Made by a program: the position numbers and the translations under genes. From the NCBI RefSeq assembly GCF_041260155.1, contig NC_091944.1, positions 29,078,332-29,142,331 on the forward strand: 64,000 bases of DNA. The letters are read 5' to 3'. The notes below the pieces were generated by a model. It saw only the letters and a list, made by a program, of their open reading frames with translations, was not told the origin of the DNA and did no database searches. The stretch is from Ptychodera flava (taxonomy: Eukaryota > Hemichordata > Enteropneusta > Ptychoderidae). Shown here in pieces: positions 45,484 through 59,061 of the stretch; the stretch's first letter is position 1; each line of letters starts with the position of its first letter.

Positions 45484-47620
45484 GCTTCGGTCGCCTTGCA
45501 GCCGTAACCGTCCTGTAGGTTTTCTGGTGGCCTACTGAAACAAGCAGCAAGGCGAGAGTATGTTACTGTGCGGAGTGATCACTGTTCTCTATGTCAGTTC
45601 GAATTCGCTAATAACCTTCCGCAGCGGGAAATAGTACCAGTGTGTAGTTCAGAGAGACTGTGCCTTGGGCAAAATATGCCCATACTATTGCGTAATCGCA
45701 TTATATAGATCAGTGGTCATTGGTTCGACAGGTGTCACTCAAAATTAAGCCAGTGTTGTGTTTGCTCCGCACGTAACCGCCGCGCATCCTCAAGTAGGCT
45801 TCATTATTTCCTCTCTTGGACAAGTGATCCCGCAAAACATCGGAAAGAAATTACCGAATCTTGTCTTTGCGACTTATTGGATGTCGTACAGGTATTTTCG
45901 ATAAGCGAAATGATCGCGACGAGGTGACGTTGATTAGCCTCGCTTTGAAGCCACAATTACCAGCTCATGTGAAAGAATATAGTGCTGACACTGTCGATCG
46001 GAAGATTTTCAGACGACGATTTTGTAATTTTGCCTTGTCAATCAAAGATAAGACAGTATCAGACTAGCAATAAATGAAAATGCATCTGAATTAAAAAAAA
46101 AACGGGGAAATTTTACCTTGGGAGTTTTAATACCTTGTTCACAGAAAGAAGAGGACGAGTCTTTGTAGGCAGGTGTGAAGATATTAACTGTACACATGTA
46201 TTGAATACGCAAATTACTAGTCAGCGCTTGTCCCGAACCATCGACTGTACACTAAAATTATCTATCATCGAATTTGTTCGCCCGGTAAACGGACGAAGAA
46301 GATTACCGTAACGACCAAATTATTCAACACCTTACACAAACGGAAACTAGGATCCATAGCAACGTCTGTCCCCGTTAAACCCCTTGAAAAAAATATAAGC
46401 TTACATCAACGATTTACGAAATATCGAATTTCTGCGCTTCAGGAATATGACTTGAGAAGATTTTGTATATGCTGTGCACATTTGCATACAAAATGTTGCT
46501 CAGTTTTTTTTAACACAGATTATTCGCGGGAAGTTGAATGTAGGTGTTAAAATTGTAGGTGTAGCAGTTTCAAGGTATGACGAACATGTTTAAATTGCGT
46601 AATTACAATTAGGATCAGTGTTCTCCCCGAACACCATGATCCCAGTTCTACTCTCTTATATAAATACAAGAGGCTCAGAGGGAAGACGTCTATAATTTTG
46701 CTGTTGGGAATGGCTGACTAGATATTTTGAGGAGTGGTCAAAACAGTGGTATGCAATGAAGAAACTGTCCGATTTTTTTCGCACCCTAAATACTTTTTCA
46801 AGAATATAAGTGTAGAAATAATCATAGTCTAAAAGCTGAAAAAGTATGCTATTCTTGATAAGTATGCACGTTCTGTCCCCCCCCCCCCCCCACATTAGCA
46901 AAATATTGGAACATGACAAAAGGAAAAGAAACTATTGCACGTTTGCATTCCGTCTCTCCCCTCCTAATATCTAATGGTCAACCCCTTAAAAATGGTACAT
47001 TCAAAGTCATAGATCAACATCAAATAACAGATTCTGAAGTAAAATCCTCATGGCAGACGCGATTTCCTGATTTTAGAAATCAACTTCCGACAAGACAGTA
47101 CGCGCCAAATTGTCGATGAATAGACTGGTAAAGGCTTTAGGTAGCCTTGTTCATGTGTAAGGATCACTCACTCACTGTCTTTCACTTCGTTATCCAGACG
47201 TGAAGGTGTCACTGACAAACGGGGATGCCATGTCTGATTTTTTCGCTCTCACCGCACATATCTGTCTTTTGTGGAAGAAAGTGCAATCACTTCTCACCTA
47301 GTTGAACACAGATGCTCACATCAAAGCCAATCAACTTCCAGTTCTAGCCTATGGTAGTCAGAAACGTAATCAAACACATAAACGGCTAACCCGACAATAA
47401 AATCCCACCACTGGGGACGCGTTCTGTACACTCATACATCGCGTATAAAGTCGCCTTTTGGGATGTGGCATTTGACGTAATCCGCCTGACCAATTCTCTT
47501 CAGACTCTCCTTATACAAACAAATTATCTCCTGATAAGTATCTGTCAAACACACCGCACAGTCTGATAAATATCTGTCAAACACACTGCACAACCATACA
47601 ATTGAGGAGGAGGTAGTACG

Positions 47621-47626
47621 AGTTTG

Positions 47627-47660
<34 letters not shown>

Positions 47661-47765
47661 TGTATGTGTATGTATGTATGTATGTATGTATGTATGTATG
47701 TGTATGTATGTATATGTGTGTGTGTATAATATATATGAGTGTGTGTATGTGTATATATGTGTGTT

Positions 47766-47810
<45 letters not shown>

Positions 47811-47815
47811 GTGAG
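47621..47815. repeat. (GTAT)n / (TGTC)n compound microsatellite
   Basis: GTAT repeats (47,626-47,715) pass through TG-rich sequence into CTGT repeats (47,767-47,811). This array lies 75 bp left of the miniature element at 47,899. Confidence 0.95.
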
Positions 47816-47898
47816 TGCGTGTATCTGTCCCTCTGTCTCTCTGTGTGTTTGTGTCACCTATTGAAATGTCTTAGGCAAACTATGCATGTGCTGACGAC

Positions 47899-48064
47899 AG
47901 TCTGATTAAAGTCAGATATAGAAATGGGTCGGTCTTTTACGCTGTCATGATATTGTCTTTAATATTTTTTGGAGATATTCTACCTCACCGCAAATAGTTA
48001 AAGGCCGTAATGCGATAGCTTAAAAGACCGACCCATCTCTACATCGTGTTTTAATCAGATTGGC
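47899..48064. mobile_element. 166 bp miniature element with perfect 9 bp target duplication
   Basis: GCTGACGAC occurs at 47,890-47,898 and again at 48,065-48,073. The ends pair: TCTGATTAAAGTCAGATAT and AAATGGGTCGGTCTTTTA at the left match the inverted right end TCTGATTAAAACACGATGT and AGATGGGTCGGTCTTTTA, giving inverted repeats of about 43 bp. There is no coding capacity. A 9 bp duplication suggests a Mutator-type transposase acted on it. Confidence 0.85.
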
Positions 48065-49704
48065 GCTGACGACTGAAGATTATTTTATGCAAAGCATTAT
48101 TTTCCAAAAGTCGTCAATCAATGAGTTCCGCTTATTTTGAACAACAGAACTAATGAAGTGTGAGAGTTCGTTTCTATTTTTTCTATCTATTTCTTCACCG
48201 GGGGTGGACCCTACCACCTCTTTTGGCTGAACAAGGAGACGCAATTTGTTTTTTTCTACCTTCAAAGATTTGATACATTCTGAGACGAGAAAGTGAATTA
48301 CAATTTAGAACTTACGTTTTATTCTCTTTTAATCATATCAACTTTTTGTTTTGTTAATGCAGAAGTCTGACTTTTTGAAGCACTTTTTGAAACATATCTT
48401 TTTTTATCTTTGACCACCTTCACGCAAGACAAGTTCACCATCTGTCTATATTAAAAGTCCCATCTTGCACGTCCGTCCATTTGAATGTCACAAAAACACG
48501 ACCTTCTTTTCAGTGCATTGCCTTCGACCGAGATCTTTGAGCAAACTTTAGTATATGGCGGTGTGGGCAGGGGCAATCATCAAATGCCTTTACCCATATG
48601 GACTTCTAGCACCTGTGCATGCTCGATATACCCTGCCCTATAAATTAGAGATAAATTACAGTTGGATTCTGTTGTATGATATTAAATAACCGTAGAGTTA
48701 ACGACCTGCAATGAACTACTTTCTATCGAAACATGATTAGCATTTCAACATTTTCCGATTCTCAGTGTCTGCCGGGAGTGATTAAGACCGACTCTCTAAT
48801 TTTATTATCACCTCGACTCGTTTGCAATTAATTGAGGATTACGGTGGATTCGGAAGCTGGCAATAGTAACTGTAGAGTGAGGAGTGTCGAAATCATTTTC
48901 GTCGCAGTGACTCGATTTTTCAAAGAGCTGAGTGGGAGTATGTATAGTAACCCTTAATCCCCGACATGCACTGGATAAGTTCTGTCTTAGCTACAAGGAT
49001 ATTCAGAGGTATCATCTTCGTGTTGTACTTAAACGGCTTAAATATGACGACCTGTCATGCAAACTGCACCTTGAACCTGACCTCCTGTGTTTTCATCCCC
49101 GTCAAAATCAACTTCTTGCGACCATTCAGCTTTTCATCGTGTAGCTCGCACTCATACACACAGATGTACAGACGCGACCGCAAACTCACTCTCGCGCTCC
49201 CTGCGTGACACGGAAGCAAAGTGAACCCTGTTGTCAATGAGAAATAATGTTTGGTGGTGTTAAAGGAAAGTAGTCATATTGACAAAAATTCACACGTTTG
49301 AGACGATTTTGAAATTACAGATTGAGAAATATAATAAGCCTGTGTTGTCGTCATTTCGTCAATTGTTGAATAAGAATGTAAGTCTTTTTGACGATAAATG
49401 TTTGTGTTATATCTTCAAGTAACTATTAATATAACCTTGAAATGACATTGAAACAAGCGTCAAAGGTCTGACGTGATTTGCAATGATAATGAAGGGACGA
49501 GATAATGATTGTGGAACAATATATAACAGATTGTAGCGATTTCTGAACATTGATTCATTTATAATTGTGTACTGACTAAATTTGTCGACTTTTGAATTGA
49601 GAAAAAGTAAAGGTCATTGATCTTTGAGCATTTGACAACACACAAACTCTTTTCATAAAAAATCTAATCTATTTTAAAGGCTTATAATACATGAATTTTG
49701 GGAG

Positions 49705-49735
49705 TATGTATGTATGTATGTATGTATGTATGTAT
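49705..49735. repeat. (TATG)n microsatellite, left block
   Basis: A short GTAT tract directly abutting the hAT-like element's left end. Confidence 0.95.
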
Positions 49736-50233
49736 CAGTGTTGCCGCCAGGACGCGCCCTTGCGACAATGTCCCCAAAACGGAACCCGTTGTCCCGCACT
49801 CTTGCGTACTGCCGGTCACCTCGGGCGCACTCGTGAGTCGACTGTGATGGTGTAGTCTAAAAGTAATATCTGTTACTGAGGATGATCTTTGTTTTACATA
49901 ATTATTGTGAGGCTTACACAACGTACTTTCGGAGCTAGCTATATGATTAAAAGTAATTAAAACGCTGCACTTGATATCATAATTTGCTTGACTGTAGTCC
50001 GTCTGAGCTCTGATTTGCGGCAGATATGGTATACTGCTTCAATTGCCTGAAATTCAAGCATAGTGACGCAGTCCCGGTATCTTGAATTTTGTTCAATGAA
50101 ACTAATGTGCTACGAAATAATGCAAATTTGATTGACAACTGCTTGTTGTCCCCAAAATGAACAAAATGTCCCCAAAAATAAATGGTAGTGGGACACAGTG
50201 TCCCCTGATCTAAAATTCCTGGCCGCAACACTG
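49736..50233. mobile_element. hAT-like non-autonomous element, 498 bp
   Basis: It begins CAGTGTTGCCGCCAGGA and ends TCCTGGCCGCAACACTG, inverted repeats of 17 bp with one mismatch. CAGTG...CACTG ends are typical of hAT elements. TGTCCCCAAAA motifs occur near both ends. The expected 8 bp target duplication is not evident, perhaps because the flanking TATG tracts have mutated since. No transposase frame. Confidence 0.75.
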
Positions 50234-50261
50234 ACTTATGTATGGTATGCATGTAATTACG

Positions 50262-50413
50262 TATGTATGTATGTATGTACGTACGTATGTATGTATGTAT
50301 GTATGTATGTATGTATGTATGTATGTATGTATGTATGTATGTATGTATGTATGTATGTATGTATGTATGTATGTATGTATGTATGTATGTATGTATGTAT
50401 GTATGTATGTATG

Positions 50414-50452
<39 letters not shown>

Positions 50453-50463
50453 ATGTATGTATG

Positions 50464-50528
<65 letters not shown>
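50262..50528. repeat. (TATG)n / (GT)n / (TA)n compound microsatellite
   Basis: About 150 bp of TATG units, then a GT tract, more TATG units, then about 60 bp of TA. All six-frame open readings here are artefacts of the repeat. Confidence 0.95.
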
Positions 50529-50531
<3 letters not shown>

Positions 50532-51419
50532 TATATGAGCAGTATGTGAGCATGCGTGGGTATGATGTGTTTGTGTATGATAGATGGATAGACGAGTGGA
50601 TGGATAGATGAACGATATTGGTTGCTGTTTTAATTTCTGACCATAGATATCAATATAATACATAAATTGAAATCAACAGCGCAATCCAACGCCTTAACTT
50701 TTCAATTTTGTGATTAGACGCGTTACGTTAGATGTTATTGCTGCATTATTGACGTTATTAGTCCTGTAGCAGTGTTCTTGAACAACCAATAAAAACTGAG
50801 AACATGTTGAAGATGTCTAACTCTGTCTGAGCAATGCATTGACTAAGCTATCTATTGCGAAGATTGACACCCAAACCTCCCGCTCTGATACCCAAAGGTG
50901 TCCTCTCCTAGCTAAGAATCTGAAATAGTTACAGTAACTCTACTTCCTGTAATACCCTCCGTTCAAGGACCGACTTCTGCGCATCAAAACTGAGTATAGA
51001 GTACTCGGTTTTGAAAGAAAAAACTCGAGTGATGATATAAAGACATTTCTGACAGCATCCGGAGCTGCGGGTACACACTCAATCTAAAAGTTTTGTATAA
51101 AATAAGAACAAAAGGCAAAACGACTGACGATAATTTCCTGGGTAAGCAGTACTCACTAGTTTCGGTTTAACGACCGGGGAAGCAAGACAGATGGAATCTT
51201 CCTGAGACAGCTGACACTGTTTTATGTTGTATTCAATAATATGATTCAAATTATTGTTACTGCAAATGTAGCAAGCAGCTGGCAAGATAACTTATCTACA
51301 TTCTGTTACAGGGCATGCGTTTTTCACTGATGGCAGGAATGAACTAAATTGACGATCAAATATCGAAGAGTGCATCGGTAAATGTTGAGCGCATGGACAG
51401 CGGGTGAAAAGTTAGAGAG

Positions 51420-51715
51420 TGAGTGGGATAGAATGAATGAATGTGTGAGTGAGTGAGCGAGTGAGTAAATGATAAAATGTATGAATGAATGGTTAGATGG
51501 ATGGATGAATGAATGAATGAATGAATGAGTGAGTAAATGAGTAAATGAATGAATGAATGAATGAATGAATGAATGAATGATGAATGAATGAATGAATGAA
51601 TGAATGAATGAATGAATGATGAATGAATGAATGAATGAGCGAGTGAGTAAATGATAAAATGTATGAATGAATGGTTAGATGGATGGATGAATGAATGAAT
51701 GAATGAATGAAGTGG
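51420..51715. repeat. (GAAT)n tetranucleotide field with a higher-order duplication
   Basis: Mostly GAAT/GAGT units. A longer block (GAGCGAGTGAGTAAATGATA, then ATGGTTAGATGGATGGAT) occurs twice about 180 bp apart, so part of the field duplicated in tandem. Confidence 0.9.
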
Positions 51716-52922
51716 GTGGCTTGAAGATGTGGACAGATGGGTTTCCGGATGGATGACATTATTGTCTATGAATCGATAAACAGGTGCCTTGTCAAAACAT
51801 AGTGACTAAAGGGGGGGGGGTGTAATAAAAAAGGAGAGAACGAATAGATAGTGTAAGAAATTTCAACAGACCAGATAATTGGATATGTGGTTCAGATTTC
51901 GACTAGTTAATACGTAGACTGGCTCCATTTACAATGATAACAATTACAACACCCTTTACTCATCAAATGTGCTCAGGGCAAAACAGTATGGCGGATCATT
52001 CATTATTAGAGTGTTTACCATTGTGATACTGCCTCTAAAACTTGCGTGTTACTTCTCCATGTAATGTGTAACGTAAGTTCGAAGTGGAAAATAAATATAA
52101 TTGACGGAAAGTAGAAGTAAGATTATAGTGCAAGAATTTTATGCAAATATCTGGATAAGACCTGCATGAAAGCTTCTTTTGCTTGTTTTGATATGAAACT
52201 GGCTTGAAGTGTAAACTTAAAATCAATGGTTTTCCGTGACAGTTGTCAAAGATAACATTTTGAAACAAGGTTTTTAATGAACATTAGGGACTTATTTGGC
52301 TTATTTTTCTTGTGAAAGGAACCAAAGTTAATGTAATTTAAATTAAAGGACTCCAGGAAGATTCATGTTTTTATCGCAAAATCATAACATGGCAAATATT
52401 CAGGGATAATTGCACAAGTTACGGAAAAAATGCTCTTGAATGCTAATAAACTTAGGTAACTCTACTTGCGCATGCATTAAGTGCACGATACGTTACTATG
52501 TTGGTGCTTATAATATATTTAATTGAATGCAAGAATCATCGTCGGAAGCTGTTACCTCGTTTAAGTGCCGTAAAAGCACTCTAAACTAGTCATGAATCGA
52601 CATACACTTTTTTAACGCTTTCAACAAGCGGAGGAAGCCGTAAAAGGGTAACTTGTCATGTCGTAAATTCAAGACTATCACATTTTTCTCTCAAAGCAAA
52701 GGCTGTATCCGTGTGGAAAGTTTTGATGAGTTCAATCGGAAAACAGAAGATCCGATTTTTTCTCATTTCTGAGCCGATGACATCAAAACACGGTCACAGC
52801 TGGGGGTTTACTAATAACGGGTCATTTGGGGTCAAATCTTTGATGAATGGTGACCAAAATACCTAAATTGAATATAATCCAATCCATAGCAAATTGCTCC
52901 CCTCTGCTGCGTAAGTGGAGTA

Positions 52923-52969
52923 AATTGGCGAAAGGATGATGAACTGTTCATCATTCTTTCACCAATTTA
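52923..52969. repeat. Near-perfect hairpin, 23 bp arms
   Basis: AAATTGGCGAAAGGATGATG at the left pairs with CATCATTCTTTCACCAATTT at the right with two mismatches and almost no loop. Confidence 0.7.
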
Positions 52970-53125
52970 TACCCCGTAATGACAGCGGACTGTAAGCTTG
53001 GTTGAAATTTGACCCAAAGGTTTAAGTGCTGTATGAATTTTTAAAAGGTGTATGGAAAAGTAAGAGTATTAGGAAAAGTAAGCGTATTCTAACAGCCGAC
53101 ATAATGCTACCGAACAAGGCTTTCT

Positions 53126-53508
53126 CGCTTCCATCAATCCCCACATCCATCCCTCCATCCATCCGCACATCCATCCATACACACATCCATCCATTCATCC
53201 TCTCATTCATCCTCTAATCTACATGTACATAACTATTCTTTCCTATAAACTACCTGTCTACCTATCCACTCACTCACTCACTCACTCATTCACTCACTCA
53301 CTCATATAAATAAAAACTTACCCACTAACCTCCCTCTTCCTCCGTCCCTCACCCACCCACCCACCCACCCACCCACCTACCTACCTACCTACCTACCTAC
53401 CTACCTACCTACCTACCTACCTACCTACCTACCTACCTACCTACCTACCTACCTACCTACCTACCTACCTACCTACCTACCTACCTACCTACCTACCTAC
53501 CTACCTAC
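53126..53508. repeat. Compound microsatellite (CCAT)n, (CACT)n, (CCTA)n
   Basis: CCAT-type units from about 53,145, CACT units near 53,268-53,302, CCCA units near 53,349, and an almost perfect CCTA array from about 53,374 to 53,508. Confidence 0.95.
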
Positions 53509-55960
53509 CCATCAAGTTGACCCACTAACTTACTATAATGGAGATTAAGAAGGGAAGGGTAACATCGAACCAACCAGTTGTAGGGGCGACGAAAGTATTC
53601 TAATCAGCTTTGCAAAATACAGTGTGCGTGGTGAGTCATTCACGGGAATGTCCTATCAACATTGTCGTGAAATTGATTAAACAGGATTTAGGATTGTGAC
53701 GTGTTCATTTCAATTAAAAACTGGCAACATGAAATCCATCATTTGCTTGTCCTTGTTTTTTTTTCTCGTTCGTTGATCAATCGTCAAATCACGCATTCCG
53801 ACGATCGTAATCTATCAATGAAACAGAATTATTTCTTTCTTTTCCTTTTTCATTGTTCACTTTCCAGGCCCGCTTTCAAGTAAGCCTCGTCTCGAACTAA
53901 TCCGATTTCGAAAACTGAAAGGACGAAACCATGATAATGTTTTCCAGTGCAAGAAGATACTAATTACAAAACCCGTGAGTCAGAGAACGATCTCTAAATA
54001 CCCGGATGTACTCGATTTGTAGCTAAGACTAGATGTCTTCGTATTGGCTACTATACAAATTTTAAGTTTGGCTTTCAAATGATATGTTTAAGATTCTTGT
54101 CTGACGTACTTCGCTTTCTTGAAACTGGGATTTTTCGCAACTATTATAGTACCAATAGCAAACTTGCGTGAATATTGTCATCTTCTGACCTAAGGCAAAC
54201 CAGAACTTCTCTTCCAACAAAACTCATGGAAATGAGGGTAGTCATATCGCGATCTTTTAATTTAATCCCATTGTACGGGTGTCTGGCTGAAATGGTAGAG
54301 CTAGAGCCGGCGGTATCTATTTTCGGTTTTGTGAGACTTTACTTGTATGCTGAAAGATAGAGTGTTCATTTTTACAGTTTTATAGGCAGGTAAAATTGCC
54401 AGAAAATTATACTTTTAGGGCTAAGCGATGAAGGTTTATCATTGCACATGCCCCCCTCTTCGCATAAGGGGTAGCTTTCAGTGGTGATAGAATTACATGA
54501 ACATGAAGGGATATCAGGGTTCCTTTTTTATCGCGAAAGTTGGTGTCACAACAGATTTGAGATATTTTCTTTCCTTTGATAAGCTGGAAAGCGACTCCGG
54601 TCTTGAGTGTTTATGACGAACAGGTTTGATCTACATCGGAATTCGTTTTGTTTCAAGTATTCTTGAACGAAATGTCACACTTCTTCTGATTGAGACATCA
54701 AACACAGATATAGACGTCAAGTAAACAGCTTATTTTTAAGCAATACATGCAATTTATGTTATCTTCATGCTCCGCTCACAGCCAATCAGAAGGCGAGAAA
54801 TCCGGCACTTCAATCAAAGTAATGCTGCATAATTAACGGCAAACGGTAGCAATTCCTTTTGATACACCTCGGGGTATTTTCCGTATGTTGACTAACCTAA
54901 TTAGACGTACACAGCAATAAATGGCACATTTTTATTTGTTCTAAGCATGCCGACAATTTACCCGGTGATATTTACCCCGCAGCATACTAGCAAGAAGGTA
55001 AATAGCCAATGCGTACATTCCCACATTATCTCACTCACCTGTGACCCACAAGAAAGTCGGATGTTTACTTAGACCAAAGTAGACGAGAGATCAGATTGAA
55101 AAAACCCACACAGACAGAACAATTTGAAAACTCCTCAATTCTCCTCCTGTATTCCCCCTGTAGTACTCCGCTGCTGTAGCAAAGACAAATGCGTCATGAA
55201 ACGTCTTAATGACCACTCGAAATCATTAACGTAAATTTCGCTGAGGGATATCGAGTCAAGATGTCCTCACTGGGTAGACAGTTTTGCTTTTCCCTCCAGC
55301 GTGACTCCAAAATTGAACTCTTTCAAGTGGGTTCTGACTCCAGAGTTCCGCTGATGACAAAATTCTCAAAGCTAGCCGGCCGAAAACCACTCGTATGTAG
55401 TACCTGAATGTCACGATCAATGTCTTTAATCCATTTCATGTAATTTTATCAAGCCGTTACCGCGATTGCACGCTGTCGCCTCGTTGTCTCAGACACAATG
55501 ATACATCGATTGAAAGAATAAAAAACGACGGATAAGTGGCTCATAGGGTGAGTTAACTTGTACTTCAGGTTTTGAAGACAAAACTCTGGAGTCTTGTCGA
55601 ATGGCAATGTCGCTGTGCCTGACAAATCTTCTACATATTTAGATATGCATGAGTACATAGTCTCCGTCACAGTTCGATTTCTATGATCAAGCTTGCAACT
55701 TTGTTTGGTTCAATCAGTATGGGATATGAACTTGACTTCTCTATTGCGATGCATGATCGGACATTCTATGAAATATTTGTCGTCTGCGAAGTACAGCACC
55801 GCGTGTCCACAAAATGCTCTAGGATTGAGTAGCTCGAAATGGAAAGAATATATGAACTTTATATAGTTCATAGAGAACGAGCAGAATGTTTTAAATCTAC
55901 AGAACGTAGAGCAAACACCCTTCACAGGTCTCACGGTGTCGTTGACCATCCATTACCCCC

Positions 55961-55963
<3 letters not shown>

Positions 55964-56037
<74 letters not shown>
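55964..56037. repeat. (CT)n microsatellite
   Basis: About 74 bp of CT dinucleotides bounded by C runs. Confidence 0.95.
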
Positions 56038-56039
<2 letters not shown>

Positions 56040-57450
56040 CCCACTACGCTGTATCCCTTAAATAGCGAAGGAATCATCGTGAGATCGGCAGTATCGTAAA
56101 CGTGGAAGAGCCATGGAACAAATACTTACCTACCTGGATAAATTTAACTGATGATAAATTGGGCAAAACGATAATATTCTCCACGTGGGGTCCCGGATGA
56201 AGAAGAACCAATTGTAGAAGTTCAGGTGGTCAGTTGTAGAAGACTGGTTTCAGAATCAGAGTCAGAAATAACAGGCTTTCCTTTCAGAGCTCGTCCATAG
56301 CAGTGTTAAACACACCGCACTGCATGCAACTCGAGGGCTTGATCAAAAACTAAAGTGAGCGTGTTTTAGGTGCTGTATTCATTTTCTAGTCTTTACCCTC
56401 TGACAAAGATTGTTCGATCTATAGTATTTGTTTCTACTGCCTTACAGGGGAGACGTGAAAACACTGCAAAGGATTAATCTTATTCGTTGCAGATCAATAG
56501 GATCGCCCGATGAACACAAATTTCCGATTTCAATACAGAAATAACTGTACCCCGTCAATACTATGCCCCCGCGTCATAACTAGCTTTTGCTGTCGTCATG
56601 GCAACATCTTCCATCATGTGCGCGCGATGAAAGAATGAAGAGTGAAATAGACAGGAGCGCCAGTTGACGGCGTGAAATGTAATTAATCAGTGTGGACGGA
56701 TAAAGATTTGTTTCCTTTAAATTACGAACTTGGCCAGAATAATGCGAATTGAGTGAAATAGACTTGATAATACCTACATAGCCAATATCAAGATTTAATT
56801 CATGTAATGTATACAAAAGTTGAGAACATTGCGATTCATTCCCAGTACCGAATGATGAAAGGTAGAAGGATAAAACCAACGTCTGTACACAATGCAGCAT
56901 GAATTTCTTCTTTCACTTACGTGAATAAAACTTGTTTCAAATGAGCGGGGTGTATTACTATAAACGAAATTTCTGAGCCCGTGTCAGTGATTGGCTTTCG
57001 GGTCGGGATCTCGCACGATTTTGCTTGGATACCCTTGTCATAATCGTAATGCGACTCGGAGACAGTGTAGCTTTTTAAACTCTTTCTCTTCAACTGGTTG
57101 ACTGGCAGAGTCCACCATTATTTATCTGTTCAAATGACGTCAGAGATTTAAAAAAATATTTCTTGGATTAAGATAATTTCTTCATTTCTCATGTATGGTC
57201 ACTTGATCTTAATCTGATGACATCGTTGAGTGTAAGTTTCTTCCCGGCGACCACACCATGGAACAGTCCATCACCTTAGAAGACTCTAGAAGAACACATT
57301 GCCTAATGTAGGTAGTAATACGTTTGACCTCCAAGCCATAAGAATGCAGTGGCAAAGTCCAAGTGCTTATCACACAGTGCCGGCATGTAATACCTGTGAG
57401 ACCAAAGACATTGTGGCCATTTTATTCCCTTCTCAGTGTCACGCTTTCCC

Positions 57451-57543
57451 TTAACCCTTTCACCCCCAGTTCCCTGTATACAGGTCCAACTTTACCATAG
57501 AAAACAATGGATTTGGGACAAACCATGGTGGTGAAAGGGTTAA
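57451..57543. mobile_element. Best copy of the P1 TTAA-type (piggyBac-like) miniature element
   Basis: TTAA at 57,451-57,454 and 57,540-57,543 flank an 85 bp core that starts CCCTTTCACC and ends GGTGAAAGGG. TTAA duplication with CCCT-type ends is the hallmark of piggyBac-mobilised elements. It has no coding capacity. Confidence 0.8.
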
Positions 57544-58639
57544 AATATAAAACCTTATTCAAATATAGCATGGAATATACTAAAGGAACGCTCCTGTAGC
57601 GTTTATGTAAGTAGGGAATTGATTTAAGTATATGATATAAGGAATTGAAAATTTTCTTGCAAATAGACTTGTGTAATTTCATTACATCAAGCAAAAATTC
57701 TTTAAATACAAAAAAGAACACATAATATTGATTCCTCTCTGTCTGTTTTTATCCATGCCCGATGTATTCTTTTCTTTTGTTCTTTCAAACAATTACAATC
57801 AAACCAGGGTGACTACTGTAACATGATGAAGCACTCTGCACGTTAGTGTTGATAGCAGGTTACTTTGCGGTCCGCTGAATCTGTGGAGTTCCCCCTAAGG
57901 TCTTTGCCTTGACAATGATAAACAGTAACGAATTCACATTTATGCACTTATAAACGGCAAAAGAGCTTAATGAGTAACTCAAGTGGTCGTCGATGTTTTG
58001 TAAATGACTGGCTTGTTCCACTGATGGGAAGACGTGTACGTTAAGGACGTTAACGCTTGCGCACTTGACCGCAAACCGTAGTCCTCCAAAGAGAGATGAG
58101 GAATTTATAGCTGAGTTGATGATACAATTATAAGTTTAAGTTTCGAAGTAGACGCCAATACAGGAATTAGATGAATAAAAGCGGATTGGAAACGAAATAT
58201 TTCGTTTGACCTGAAACCTTACTCACCAAACGAAAGTTTTGAAGTGCGAAAACCTGATGACGAAATTAAAACTTCCCCAAAACGCTATGGATTTCTGTTA
58301 GCATATTGAAAATTGAACTGCATGCTTACCGGTAAGTTTGAACAACAAATATTCACAATAAAAAGTGAGTAGTTAATTTTAATATTGCTCATACAAACGT
58401 TCCAGTTTCCGCTACCTAACGATATACGAAATGTAGCCAAAGCCCTACCCTATAGAGGCAACGAGTTTTGTTTGTCTTGCGTGTTCGGACTCAGAGACAT
58501 ACATTTACGGGATATACATATTATCTGTATTTTTGGACATTCAAAATTTTACATACGTTCTTGCTCTACCACTTGGGGGGGGGAGGGGCTCGGTTTGAAG
58601 CTCATGGAGTAACTTCACGGGCTTACTTTTGTAAAATTA

Positions 58640-58851
58640 TTTTCCCCACAGAGTTAACACAGGGATGGCGGCCATTTTGAATTTCTCGTAATTTGTTTTT
58701 CTGGTGCTATTTTTTTTTCACAGTGACCCCTCATTTTCATTCTTGATTTTGAAAGGAAGCGGTTTAAAGTTTTCTTTATGGACAGTTTGTGCCAAGATTA
58801 AGTCTTTTCTCCAACTTGTTGGGGCGCTCATTTTAAAGCTTTTACGGTAAT
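58640..58851 (+). repeat. Family-A miniature element, partial copy 5
   Basis: TTCCCCACAGAGTTAACAC, GGCGGCCATTTTGAATTTC, GTGACCCCTCATTTTCATTC, then a worn right end (GGCGCTCATTTTAA). It stands head to tail with the next copy. Confidence 0.65.
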
Positions 58852-58867
58852 TCGAAAATCGACAATT

Positions 58868-59061
58868 CACCCCCTCCCCATGGAGTTAACACGGGGATGT
58901 TGGCAATTTTTATTTTCAAATATCGGTAAATGTCAGGTAATTTGTTTCTCTAGTTCCAAACTTTGCACGATGACTTCGATTTTAATTCTTGATTTGATAA
59001 GAGAATGATTTAAAGTTTCGTTCAGAAATGTTTGTTCACTTCCGAGGTGCGTACTACCTTA
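58868..59061 (+). repeat. Family-A miniature element, partial copy 6
   Basis: CCCCATGGAGTTAACACGG, CTAGTTCCAAACTTTGCACG, GATTTGATAAGAGAATGATT, GAGGTGCGTACTACCTTAA. Confidence 0.7.

Noticed and set aside
47432-47905. Long open frames of His/Thr/Tyr or Cys/Val/Met repeats
   Set aside because: They are translations of GTAT and TGTC microsatellites and have no coding character.
49977-50663. 228-codon open frame on the - strand
   Set aside because: Most of it is a TATG/TA microsatellite read through. The ends belong to a hAT-like element.
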